Origin: Larix kaempferi
Taxonomy: Eukaryota > Streptophyta > Pinopsida > Pinales > Pinaceae
DNA: 64,000 nucleotides
Reading direction: 5' to 3'
Assembly (NCBI GenBank): GCA_027924585.1
Contig: BSBM01000386.1
Span: 854,001-918,000 of the forward strand
The translations under genes and the position numbers were made by a program. Below are positions 1-10,331 of the stretch, piece after piece (the stretch's first letter is position 1; every line of letters starts with the position of its first letter). Under the pieces are notes generated by a model. The model was not told where the DNA came from, did not search any database, and worked only from the letters and a program-made list of their open reading frames with translations.

Positions 1-8
1 GGGAATAC

Positions 9-318
9 ATTGTTACCAGTGATACATATTATATATAAGAAAGCAAAACAAAGATACAAATACAATAGACAAGAGATGGAGAGGAAGCACAAGTCTTTTA
101 TTACTCAGCAAGATATGCAGAACAATACATAAGAACAGATCCAATCTAATCTATGAGTCGGCTCACTAGCCTATATACATGTTTTACATACAGTTATATA
201 ATTGCTTGTCGGTTCAACCAACCGAATCGACATGCACTGGTCGACGCAACTGTCGACATGTTTTACAAGAGGTCGGGAGGAGGATCTAGTCAACATGACA
301 ACTTAGGATCCTACAACA
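9..318 (-). repeat. Element A 3' LTR
   Basis: This 310-bp repeat matches 27385-27694. Read on the minus strand it starts TGTTGTAGGATCC, immediately after a purine tract, and ends GGTAACAAT. The flanking AATAC duplication puts the outer edge at position 9, so the terminal dinucleotide is AT and not the usual CA. Confidence 0.87.
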
Positions 319-330
319 TCTCCCCCACCA
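319..330 (-). other. Element A polypurine tract
   Basis: The minus strand reads TGGTGGGGGAGA directly before the 3' LTR. This is the expected position and composition for the plus-strand primer of reverse transcription. Confidence 0.8.
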
Positions 331-441
331 CAAAATATTTCTTCGTCTCGAAGAAATGGGGAGATGCAACATAACTGAGAAAAATAGATCCGACTGTTAC
401 TGCTATGGATGACTGGAGATAGCAGCTGCTTGCTGTCGGAC

Positions 442-1134
442 TCAAACTTCAACGATGGCTTCGGCAAAGATAGATAACTGATGTTGAAAATATTCCCACA
501 TACGCAACATGCTCTGGATGTCTATGGTCAACATGGTTAAGCTCGACAAGTTCTCTATTTTATCTTGTGTAGACTTGTTTTGTGAGTTAATCAATTCATG
601 GCCAAAAAGGTTCATTTTGTCGGCGGCGGCGGAAAGAAGTCTTTGAAGATATGGTCGGATATTTTCAAGTTTGAAGAGGCTAATGCACACTTGGCTCATC
701 CACTGTTCTTCCTGTTTCACCAGTTTTTCAAGTTTTCTATTTTCCAGAATGGTCTGTGCGTCGACGGTTTGAGTGAGTGTTTCGTCAGTGGTTTGTCGTT
801 GTTGATGCAGTGTGTTGATTACTTCGTGTGTATTTTGCATTTCTTTAAATACATGGCCATAGTGAGTATACCAATTACTCAGGACTTCGGCTACTGTAGA
901 TGCTTGTTGGGTATATTGTCTTAGTTGGTTATGAGCTGCAGTGAATGATGTATATTGACTGGCCATTAAGATTGATGTTTCGGCGGCCTGATGTTGTCGG
1001 TTCTTGGCCAATTCATCTTTTAAAGACGACACGACACTTTCGAAGATTTGATATGCTTTGTCAAGCAGACCTGTTGTGTCAGAACTCGACGTTAGAGGGA
1101 CGACTTGTTGCACTAAGTCCTCACACTTAGCCAA
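442..1134 (-). CDS. 230-aa probable coiled-coil protein (C-terminal part of the element A extra ORF)
   Basis: The open frame starts at an internal methionine (MAKCEDLVQQVV) and ends at a stop about 110 bp before the polypurine tract. The sequence is rich in Gln, Glu, Leu, Ser and Thr, has few Pro or Gly, and shows heptad-like hydrophobic spacing over roughly residues 30-230. That suggests a long helix or coiled coil. There is no signal peptide, membrane segment or zinc-binding cluster. The frame is open for 693 bp while neighbouring segments carry stops, so it may be under less decay or simply lucky. The true start is probably further upstream. Function unknown; a structural or RNA-chaperone role is speculation. 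Confidence 0.5.
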   Translation of the reverse strand: MAKCEDLVQQVVPLTSSSDTTGLLDKAYQIFESVVSSLKDELAKNRQHQAAETSILMASQYTSFTAAHNQLRQYTQQASTVAEVLSNWYTHYGHVFKEMQNTHEVINTLHQQRQTTDETLTQTVDAQTILENRKLEKLVKQEEQWMSQVCISLFKLENIRPYLQRLLSAAADKMNLFGHELINSQNKSTQDKIENLSSLTMLTIDIQSMLRMWEYFQHQLSIFAEAIVEV

Positions 1135-1641
1135 AAATGTTGTTTGCTCCTCTTGCCGTTTCTGGATGTGCTCTTGATTTTCAATTCTTCTATACCTTTT
1201 CTTTCTAGTAATTGCATCTGCAATAAGGTCGAGCTATTCCTGAGTTGCATCTTGTGGATCATATGTGGAAATAGGCTCAAACTGGTCTAAGAAAACTGTC
1301 AAACAACTTTCTTGTTGAATATGCTGAAGATTTTGTTGTTGCCTCTGGTTCTGTCATTCTTTCTCTTGACGTTTATTTCTTTCCACTGCTTTATTTTTCC
1401 TTTCTGTTGTGCTTTGTCGGTAGCCTCTTTCTGTTGATCTGGTCCTTTTTGTTGGTCGATCGCTTCTGTCTATTTTTCTACATTTGGTTTCTTATCGGTG
1501 ACAACTTGTTCTATTTGTGCTTGACTTGATGTTTCTGGTGCTTTTTTTGTGATGTCTGCTTCTTCTGTTGCTGATGTGTTGTCTTGTTCTGGGATTGCTT
1601 GATTGGATTCTTTTGGTGCTGCTACGGAAACAGTTTATGCT

Positions 1642-2664
1642 TCATTCAGTCTGCTGAGCTGCTGGATTTTGGTTGGTACCATCTGCAGGGGTAGGGGATG
1701 GAAATATGGAAACGAATGGATTCGAAGGTGAAGTTGGAACTTCGCCTGGTGGTGGTGGTGGAGGGGATTCGAGACTGCTTGACAGAACCGGACTGACTTG
1801 GGGTGGACAAAACTTAGGGATAAGTGTTTCGTTAGCGACGAAGTTAGTATTTTCTGGTGGAGTTTTTGGGGGTTCGACTGAATGTCGAGGTGGGGTCGGG
1901 TCTTCCACCGTTGGTTCGACTGGAAAATGAATGAAAGTTGAAGTTTCTTGTGCAAATATATTGCTGGTTGGATCAGGGTTTCTGTCTAGTTGGGTGTGGG
2001 TATATCCTACCACTTTGGGTTCTGCGGTTCTTGGTGGGGATGGCAGGTCGGTTGTAGAGGCGTCGGGTGGAGCTGAATCAGTCGAGAGACTTGTGTCGGT
2101 GACAAAAGGTCTCTTAGTGATTAAATATCGCCAGTGGGGAAACAATGATGGAAGCTGAGCTATAAACTGGTTCATGTCATTATCAGCTTGAATTTTTTCT
2201 CTGAGTGGCTGAGGAAGTGTTTGCACTAATTCTGGAATATTAAGGGATGATTGTGGTGCAAGTGCTATGGGAGCTAGGGAAGTCAGAATATTTTCGTCTT
2301 CCATGACAATGGTTGGAGATGGACTTTGTGTCAGGTTGACATGGGGTTCGACTGTGAGTTTGGGTCTCTTCTGGGGTGGTGGTCGACTGCGGGATCTTTC
2401 TACTTCCATGAATATCTTGAATTGGTCTTCGACATGGATATTTTGTTTAGTGGCATTGGCTAGAATCTGTGTCGCATTGTCGAAGAGTTCAATTGTATCC
2501 TCTTCTTTTGGTTCTTGAATAAAAATATTCCTTTTTCCCTTTCCATGTACTTTGGGCTCCTTATTTTGACGGGCTTGAGATATTTCGTCGGTTATCCGCT
2601 GGATGTTTTCCTTCGTGAGAGCATACTCTGGAAGTGGGTTATCTGATTGTGTACTCTCATCCAA
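1642..2664 (-). CDS. 340-aa proline-rich protein (central part of the element A extra ORF)
   Basis: This is the longest uninterrupted part of the extra ORF. Residues 1-60 are charged, with a basic patch (KVHGKGKRNIF). Residues near 90-110 contain RSRSRPPPQKRPK, which resembles a nuclear localisation signal or nucleic-acid-binding patch. From about residue 180 the chain is dominated by Pro, Ser and Thr, including a run of six prolines. Such composition predicts disorder. The stop at 1642 is probably a frameshift product, because a sensible Lys/Glu/Gln-rich frame continues beyond it to about 1300. No enzyme motif is visible and no family was recognised. Confidence 0.5.
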   Translation of the reverse strand: MDESTQSDNPLPEYALTKENIQRITDEISQARQNKEPKVHGKGKRNIFIQEPKEEDTIELFDNATQILANATKQNIHVEDQFKIFMEVERSRSRPPPQKRPKLTVEPHVNLTQSPSPTIVMEDENILTSLAPIALAPQSSLNIPELVQTLPQPLREKIQADNDMNQFIAQLPSLFPHWRYLITKRPFVTDTSLSTDSAPPDASTTDLPSPPRTAEPKVVGYTHTQLDRNPDPTSNIFAQETSTFIHFPVEPTVEDPTPPRHSVEPPKTPPENTNFVANETLIPKFCPPQVSPVLSSSLESPPPPPPGEVPTSPSNPFVSIFPSPTPADGTNQNPAAQQTE

Positions 2665-3912
2665 CTGTTCAGCTGCCTATGGAGGGTCCTGATGTGTAGT
2701 CATTGTGATCCAAAGGTGATTTATATCGACAACTTGCTCGGGCTGGAAGGTAAATGTATTGAAGTGGAGTTGGAGTTCATAATCTTCTTCCTTTTCAGCA
2801 TCCATAAAAGGTTCGACTATTGTGAAGTCAAATTTTTGGGCCTTTGGAGGGATTTCCAGAGTTGTATTTGACTGTCTTCGGAGCTATAAGAATATCTCCT
2901 TGATCGAAGGATAAAAGTCGAATGCCTTTGCTTTGCTTACTGCTCCTTGTAAGTACCAAAACGATGTGTGATCTAATGCAAGTTGAATGTGTATGGTCAG
3001 TGGTAGACTCCGACGGATATTTTGTGGCAGCCTCCACCTTTCAATTCAAACTTTGAGATTCTGGAACCAAGCTTCGAGCCAAATCTTGGCTGTTGTGGCC
3101 CCAAGTCGACATCCTCCCTGAGTAAAACAATGGGAGTTTTCCATCAATATGTCTTTTTATGCGGTAAAGTCTTTGTTTCCTTCAGGTCGAAGGTGTGACA
3201 TAGCAATCCAAATCAACAGGCACATATATCGAATGCTCGTCCCCTATTCTTGACATTTATAGCACATGTTCCTTATGATGTCGGCCAGATGGTCTTCCCA
3301 ATTGTACACTTTTCCTTGAGATGCCATATTTTGCACAGCTTCTAGCATGTCCATTTTGAGGTCGAATCTCGACTCGAACTTGTGAGCGCGATCGAAAAAA
3401 TTTGTGCATCAATCTTGTGGTTTTGATAGAGTATCTGGTTGACCACCAACCCTATGGAGTTTTTTTCCTGCTAGTGTTCCCGTGAATTCCTTGACCAATG
3501 ATGGGTTGGGTCGCATTGGAACAACGTCGCCTTTCTTTGATAAACTAGTGATCATGTTAATGAGGTCGGCATTTATTTCGACAGGTGTGTCGAAATATAG
3601 TTTTCCATTGTGATACCTGCTCACGATGAACTGAGCAATAATGTCTTTCAGCTCGACAAAGCTGTCAACTAGAGGTGCTCTCATATACTACAGAATTGTG
3701 GCAGTCCAAAGTTTCTGGGATTCATCCCTCCATTTACCATCTTCCTTTCCCCAATCAACTATGTCATTCCATATCCTCTTCCGTTGTTGTTTTGAAACCT
3801 TGGCGTTTCAGATGAGATGCAGTCGGGTTTCCAAAGGTGAATGGGATTTTTCTAGCTCCCTGATCTTGGTTGCTACGGACCTGGTTATCATCTAATATTT
3901 CTTGGGTGCCAT

Positions 3913-4480
3913 TGTGGTTACAGGGTTCTCAGGTTCAAGAAATGGTTCGAACAGTTCGTAGGGCTCTGTGTTATGGAGTTCAAGCTCTTGGAAACACAGT
4001 AACCAAGAGCCTTCGAGCCTAGTATTTATAGCAGAACTTTTCAGCACGGGGGAATGCGAAGTAGATGGTCGCATTGATTGTTGGTTTGGCAAGGGCATTA
4101 ATTTTTATTAACAGGTTGTCGACTCCTTGTCTGGTGCACTTTGACTTTACTTCTCTACGTGTCGGTCTCCAAAAATGCTTCTTTCTGTCTTCTCTTCGTT
4201 GGTGTGGTGTCGATGCCCTTCCTTCGACTTGTCTTGTTGGCCAGAAATAGGTTGTCGTGGTCGAGGATCTCTTTCGTCCTGTACTTGTCGGCCTGGTATT
4301 TCTTGTCGATGTCTATCATATCGGTGGTCTTGTGTCGGCCTCTTGTCTCTGCAACTCCGTTCATTTCCTTTGCTAGAATTATTTCTCCAGTCTCTCTTCA
4401 TTATGTAGTTTATAAGACTTGCTTTTGAAAGATTGCTTATAATGCTTCTCTCCCAAGGTAGTTATAACCGTTTTTTTTTC
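3913..4480 (-). other. Spacer between the integrase end and the extra ORF of element A
   Basis: Two overlapping minus-strand frames (4401-4147 and 4364-4155) translate to Arg/Lys/Asp-rich peptides. Neither has a recognisable motif and the choice between them is not clear. This may be the degraded integrase tail plus a leader for the extra ORF. Confidence 0.35.
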
Positions 4481-5425
4481 ATTCCTTGTATCTCTTCAGT
4501 CGGGTGGCGTTAACAAGTTTCTTGAATACACTTCCTTGTAGGGTTTTTAGTCGGACTGAGCCATTGGTATTGATGTCTTCGACAATATACAGACCCATCC
4601 ATTATGTGTGCAACTTTTTCGGTTTACCTTTTACGCGGATGTTATATAGCAATGCCAAGTCACCAACTGACAGATTTTTGTGCTTGATATTTTTGTCGTG
4701 CCAGGATTTTTGCTACTGCTTTTGGATTTCTTGGTGATGGATTGATATCTTTCGGGTCTCGTCGAGCTTCGACAATTGCGCTAGGCATTCTTTTCTTTCA
4801 TCTTCTACATCAATGTGTAAGATTTCAACAATTCTTGGAGCTTGTCATCGAAAGTGAAAGGGGACGACTGCTTCTTGACCATATACAAGTGTGAAAGGGG
4901 TCTAGCTTGTCATTCTTTTATATGTTGTTCTGTACGCCCATAGCACGACAGGTACCTTTTCGTCCCAGTCGTCTTTGTCGATGTTGCACATTTTTGTTAA
5001 ACCTTTGGTAAGTGTTTTATTAAAGGCTTCTACGACGCCATTTGAATGAGGGTGATATGAAGTACTTATCCTGTGTTTGATTGAAAATTATTTTGTAAGA
5101 GCGGCAATTGTTTTGCAAACAAAGTGAGTCCCCTGGTCACTGATCAATGTAATTGGGAATCCAAACCATGTGATAATATTCTCATATATGAATTTTGCAG
5201 CTATCTCTCTTGAAAATGTTTTGACAGGTTCTGCCTCAGCCCATTTGGTGACATAGTCTACTACGGTGATGATGTATCTCGCATCTGTTCGTCTTCCAAG
5301 TATTGGAAATGGTCCAATAAAGTCAATTGCCCACATTTGGAATGTTTGACTTGGATTTACTGGAACAAGGGGAATTTCTGTGCTTGGAAGCAGTCGGCCC
5401 ATTTGTTGACATCTATCACATTTAC
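4481..5425 (-). pseudogene. Element A integrase, catalytic core and C-terminal part
   Basis: The minus-strand frame begins in the second half of the zinc-binding motif (CDRC), next to the inserted solo LTR. The DDE core follows: first Asp in WAIDFIGPFP, second Asp in LISDQGTHF, and the Glu in SNGVVEAFNKTL, which lies after a stop near 5088. The segment WAYRTTYK and a TPFTLVYGQEAV motif follow, as in Ty3/gypsy integrases. The gene is split by the LTR at 5426-7594 and carries several stops, so it is inactive. Integrase joins element cDNA to chromosomal DNA. The absence of a chromodomain after it separates element A from elements B and C. Confidence 0.8.
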
Positions 5426-7594
5426 TGTCATATCCCCATATTTTTGCTATGGTCCATGGGGTAATTTTGGCCTAAGTCACCTAGGCAATAATTATTTAAT
5501 TGATGAGCAAGTATGGAATATATCTTATGGAAGATGCCTAAGGTTGTATTTGGGTATTAAATGGATGAGGTGGGCTCCCAGAAGATATTAATGCCCAAAC
5601 TAAGGATCTAAGAAAGTAATGGAGTTAGCATTAAATTACTGGAGATATTTTTGGAGGCATTGCACCATAATAATTAATTAATTACTCGATAATTAATTAA
5701 TTGCCAAGTTAAATTATTTCTGAGTTGTACTATTTTAGTTAAATGATTATTGCTAATAATGGACCAAGTGGGCCAAGAGGGCGCCGTCATGGAGATAAGG
5801 TTTCCAAATTGGATCTAGAGACAAGAAAATAGAAATATGGCTAAATCAATTTGTGGATTTAGGAAAAGAACAAAAGAAGGAAAGGTGTAAGAGTTTCTAA
5901 AAGCAAGAAAATGGAAACAACCAGAAAAAGCAAAAGGAGGGCGTAGTTTCCAAAAAGGAGTCTAGTTTACAAATCAAGCAACTTTTACAAAGCAGGAAAC
6001 ATATGGAGACAATGGGGGCACAATTTCTAAAGGAGAAAAGCTTGTAAGTAAAAATAAAGGAAATTATGTCCACTCATTGGTGACCTATTCTCACAGGTCA
6101 CCAAGCTCTTCAACTTGCTTAGCAAGTTACCATGAAGTTTATAAAAGAAGCCAACCAACTCCATTTCAGAACTTTTGTCATGGTGAAGTTTGTATGAGAG
6201 CTTTGAAGCTCCTCTAGGTTTGATGATGTGCCCAAGACACTCTATGGGTGATGTGCCCCATTCTCTCATTCTCTCTCTCTTTCTCTCTAACAGGTATTGA
6301 AGACTATTGGGAAGCCACTGAAGATCTATTTGCAGCCACTGAAGATAATTTTGCAGCCATTAAATTTCTGATATCAGTCTGGGGTCGAATTGCTTCAGTA
6401 GAGTTTAAGAGTTCAAGAATAATCCTTCTCATTATCCCCTCTCTTCTTCCCCATTCTTCAGTATTGCAGGGTGTTGGTGGAAGGTTTGCTCCATTGAAAT
6501 AATTTTAGTGATCAATGAGATGAAGGATCCGATGTGTGATGGCCATATTTAGACATAAAGTTGAACTTACAGCCATTCATTCAACTTCTATCATGTCCAA
6601 GTGATTCTAGTTCGAGATTCCCCAAGGGTGTCATGTTTTGTACTCAAAGAGGTGAAGAACTGAGAGATTGAATATTCTTTCCTTCTGTCATTGGAGAGGA
6701 TGGTTTGCTGGTGTTTTCCAACCATAAAAGATCTGTAATAAACATCTAAACTCAGTCCTAACATATTCTCTTCTTTGTTCTACTAGCTCGTGTAAGAAGA
6801 AAATAGCCTGTGAGGCATTGTTATTTGCAAAGCAAGCACTAGAAGATAAAAGAATTGTTCTGAAATCTATATTGAATGTTTATTGACCATAATAATTAAT
6901 ATCAGAGTTAATATAATCATCAGAACAGAGTTTACATTTCTTTAAAGCAGTTTACCATGTCAAAATCCAAGACTAGCTAGTTTGATGCCTAGATTTGACT
7001 AGTTTTTCCATTTTTTCTATAAAATTCATTCTGTGCACTATTTTGTTGATCCGTCAGTTGGAGTAGGTCCTTGAAACATCCTAGTATCCATATCAGTCCA
7101 AAAAATAAGATTTTGAAATCCTTTTGACCTTTCTTGGAAAGTTAAGAAAAAGACTAGCTCCACAATCCTGGAAGAGACCAAAAGCCCCAATTCTTTGCAA
7201 ACTCTTCCAAGACTGATTATTTATTATTCTGAGCATAACCAGAAACCCATTGACTATTATAAACCTTGTTATCCTTCCCGATCTAGTTTGTATATGCGGA
7301 TGTACCTAAGAAGCATTGCGGTAGGCTTCATCGATAGCTGATGTCCGAAACATAAATGGTATCCGTGCTTTGTACAAAGGATCCAATTAACCACTGTCTA
7401 AGTTGTTGCTGCAAATTGTCCCATATAAATTCCAGAACTGAAATTTCATCTTACCAAACTCAGTTTCAAGTCTCCTTACCCGTCACTGACTTCCTGCTCT
7501 GTTCGGTGAATTTATAAAAAATGGACAAGTAAATTTAATTTAAAATTCTGAACTTGAGTTAATATCTAGGTTAAATATTTCATAGGATATTACA
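5426..7594 (+). mobile_element. Solo LTR (2169 bp) inserted in the element A integrase
   Basis: The sequence begins TGTCATATCC and ends GGATATTACA, so its ends are near-perfect inverted repeats bounded by TG and CA. The flanks carry the 5-bp duplication TTTAC (5421-5425 and 7595-7599). Integrase coding sequence is interrupted within its zinc-binding Cys region and resumes on the other side. No internal genes are present, so this is a solo LTR left by recombination between two LTRs. A TATA box near 6140 and an AATAAA-like signal near 6737 suggest plus-strand transcription. No second copy lies in the window. Confidence 0.8.
6140..6147 (+). promoter_or_regulatory. Probable TATA box in the 2169-bp solo LTR
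   Basis: TATAAAAG lies about one third into the LTR, with a downstream AATAAA-like polyadenylation signal near 6737. The order fits a U3-R-U5 layout on the plus strand. Inferred from sequence only. Confidence 0.4.
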
Positions 7595-7750
7595 TTTACT
7601 TACAAAATCTCGACTGTCTTTGTGCACTGTCGACCACCAAAGTCCAGATTACAGAATCTTTCTTGCTGTTATGTCGGTGTGATAATGTCCTCCTTTCGGT
7701 CCATAATGTGCCTCTATGAGTATACTTTGTCGTTCATGTTTGAGAACACA
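7595..7750 (-). pseudogene. Element A integrase, N-terminal zinc-binding (HHCC) part
   Basis: The minus-strand translation contains a His pair (HYGPKGGHYHTD) and TARKIL, followed by GLWWSTVHKDSRDF, matching the first half of the HHCC finger of Ty3/gypsy integrases. The Cys pair lies beyond the solo LTR. The frame joins the RNase H-integrase linker at 7751-7993. Confidence 0.7.
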
Positions 7751-9721
7751 TCATCGTGATATGTCGTCCAGGCCAATTTTATAAAGGAATATGTTGATTA
7801 GAGTGTAAGGTTCAGCTTTCATTGTGAGGATATTCTTTTTCTTTTCCGACATTCCTTCTGGTGCATGTCCATCCTCGAGGGACTGTGCAATATCCACTAA
7901 CTCTGAGGGGACAACTTCAATTCTAAACAAGTGCATGTTTGGTAGTTCATCTTCAATCCATGTCGACTCCTCTCCCATGTCAATTCGCGACAAGTGGTCA
8001 GGTTTGACATTTTCCTTTCGTGGTCCGACTATGACTTCAAATTCGAATTCCTAGAATAACAGTAACCAACAACATAATATTCCATGGTGAAATGGCTTAT
8101 TGACTAAGTACTTTAATGCTTGATGATCTGTATAAAAGACAAAACAGTTAGCCAATAGATAGTGCCGGTATTTCTGCAACGTAAATACCATACCCAGTGC
8201 CTCTTTTTCTGTCATGGAATAATTTCTTTCCGCTTTGTTCAGCTTTTTTCTATTGAAGGAATTAGGTTAGTCCATTCCATCATCACCTGGTTGTGTTAAA
8301 ATTGCGCCGACTACTATGCCCGACGCGTCGATATGTACGTGGAACTTGATCGACCAGTTCATGAATCAGAGTATAGGAGCTTCGACAAGTTTTCTTTTCA
8401 GGATGTCGAACGATGTATTACATTCGTCGGTCCACTTGTACTCTTGATTTTCTTTGAGTAATTCCTCCAAGGGATACGTCATGTCAGAATAATGTCGGAT
8501 TAACTTTCAATGTATCCCATGTGGCCCAACAGAATTCGCACTTTCTTAGAATTGACCGGAGGCTTTAGGTTGAGAATGATCTTGATTTTGGCATAGTCAA
8601 ATTTTATGCCTTCCTTGCACATGACATGGCCCAATAATATTCCGATAGGAGTTGCGAAAATGAATTTCTTGATGTTCAACGAGAGTTGGATTTGTCGACA
8701 TCTTTCGAGCATCAGCCAGAGCCATTTGTAGTGATCTTTCAGCATGGAGTAGATTGTCCAATCATCAAAGTAGACAGCCAAGTTTTGTAGGTGTATTCTT
8801 GAAAAGCTTTGATGACAATTCTAGAAAATACAGCTGGTGCATTCTTCAGTCCGAATGGCATGAATTTATACGCAAATGATCCAAACTCACACACGAACGT
8901 GGTCTTCTTCTAATCTTCTTTGGCAATGGGTACTTGATTGTACCCGGAAAATCCATCTGTGAATGAATAACACTCATGCCGTTCAACTTCATTAATGATT
9001 TCGTTAGCGAAAGGAGTAGGAAAAGGGTCAATGAGTGTTACTTTATTAAGTTCGCAAAAGTCGACACATATTCGCATTCGCGTCGGTTCATGCTTCTTCG
9101 GTTGTACGACCATTAGACTCGCGCATTATATTTGTGAGTAAGTTTATATGACATTTTCTTTACTGGTTTGGCATTTGGATTGATATCAATCTTCATTTCT
9201 CCCATATCCTATACAATTCCTTTCAAGTCTTTATAATCTCGCCCAAATACATCTTGAAATTCTTTAAGGAGGCTAGTGATCTCTGCAGTTTTCTCTTCAT
9301 TCCAGTAATCACCAATTTTTGCCTTTTTAGGTCCGTCGTCATTAGATATATCAACTTCTTTGATTTTGACTTTGGCATCCATCCACTCTAGTGCTCGAAT
9401 GTCATTGATTGAGCGTTCGCCTTCTTTGATCTGCGTGAAAGCAGGAGAAAAGTCTTTTTCTATTAATATTTGAGGGTCCTCTTTCTCCGCGGTCTCCACT
9501 TTGGAAGATATTCTGATAGGCTTCGACATAACTGGATGATCTTCTTTCCATTCGAAACTCTTTCCGACTGTTTTCTTTGTTTCCAGTCGCAGGCGTGTCG
9601 AATGCTGGACTTCTTTCGACTTAATATTATGGAAGACAACAATTTGTTGAACAAGTGGCTGCTTCTCTGTTGGTACTCCATTTTTCGTTAGTTGTAGAAA
9701 CTGCTTGATTTGGTTACTCAC
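7751..9721 (-). pseudogene. Element A reverse transcriptase and RNase H
   Basis: The first frame (9721-9209) is the linker before RT. RT proper runs from about 9113, with RICVDFCELNK and SFTDGFSGYNQVP, through the active-site segment YFDDWTIYS near 8770. RNase H follows, with VDASGIVVGAILTQ near 8330, TEKEAL near 8215 and TDHQALKYL near 8125, holding the Asp/Glu/Asp catalytic set. The RNase H-integrase linker ends in frame at 7751. Several stops and shifts interrupt the frame (near 9120, 8800, 8500 and 8270). The product would copy element RNA into DNA and remove the RNA strand. It is clearly dead as encoded. Confidence 0.85.
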
Positions 9722-9731
9722 CTCAGATAGC

Positions 9732-10003
9732 TACTCATCCTTCGGAGAAAATTGGAAGTCTTTGATGAAATTTTCTTTTAGTTATTTCCAAAAGAAGGTA
9801 TCTCCTCTTGCCTCTTCCATATTGTACCTGTTACCGGGAAAATTAGCAGGGCTAATTCCCAATAAGCACAAATAAGAATAGTGACCCACTGTCACCTCGG
9901 TCACCGTTCTAAATTCTTCGGAAGTCGAAACTTCCAAGGATAAGTGTCCTTGTGGAACCCTGTAAGACACTAGAACAAACACCAAACTATATTTTCTATG
10001 CAA
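9732..10003 (-). pseudogene. Element A gag-like stretch upstream of RT
   Basis: The minus-strand translation contains YNMEEARGDTFFWK and, after one stop, LKENFIKDFQF. This resembles the Trp-rich start of a retrotransposon gag (capsid) domain. It directly precedes the RT linker. With 23194-23803, across the element B insertion, it forms a gag-like module lying after the protease, an unusual order. No zinc knuckle accompanies it. Confidence 0.5.
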
Positions 10004-10189
10004 GTGTTAGTTAGACCAGTGCCTAATGGAGTCAACTTCGGTCAATGAACCAACGAAATGTGAGAATACATACACGTATATCAAGATAATCAATATTGGA
10101 TCAAAAGACTATATTGCCAATCCACTAACCAATAACCAAACATACATTAAGTGATAGTCTTTCAATGTCGTTCTATATATGTGTGTGAA

Positions 10190-10290
10190 ATATATAAGTG
10201 AATAGTCATATAGTATATATATATTATATATAATATATATGGAGTATATATGGTATGTATTATATCATATATTATATATATAATAGTACC
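10190..10290. repeat. AT-rich simple sequence in element A
   Basis: An irregular run of TATA/ATAT dinucleotides of about 100 bp lies just outside the left end of element B. It interrupts the gag-like coding sequence and probably expanded after insertion. Confidence 0.6.
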
Positions 10291-10331
10291 ATTTATTTGG
10301 AAAGTCATCGATCGTGTTTGGAAAGAGATAT

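Larger units (their letters stand above)
442..3912 (-). pseudogene. Element A extra coding region downstream of integrase
   Basis: One minus-strand frame begins with an ATG at 3912 (MAPKKY) and continues to 1642, interrupted by about nine stops. The likely continuation shifts frame near 1640 through a Lys/Gln/Glu-rich stretch and returns to the first frame for a 230-aa end at 1134-442. The original product may have been about 1100 residues. In order there is a mixed N-terminal part (near 3684-3409 with YHNGKLYFDTPVEI), a Pro/Ser/Thr-rich middle, a charged Gln/Lys segment and a helical C-terminus. No hydrophobic segment suggests a membrane protein, so an envelope role is not supported. I do not recognise the family. 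It lies between integrase and the 3' LTR, a position where some plant Ty3 lineages carry an extra ORF. Confidence 0.6.

Noticed and set aside
598-1130. Plus-strand open frames opposite the coiled-coil gene
   Set aside because: They lie antisense to a frame that continues the element A extra ORF and have no motif; shadow frames.
442-3912. Envelope gene reading of the extra ORF
   Set aside because: No signal peptide, hydrophobic anchor or cleavage-like site is visible, so an envelope label would rest on position only.
5337-5591. Plus-strand frame opposite the integrase
   Set aside because: Antisense to clear integrase coding sequence and crossing the solo LTR boundary.
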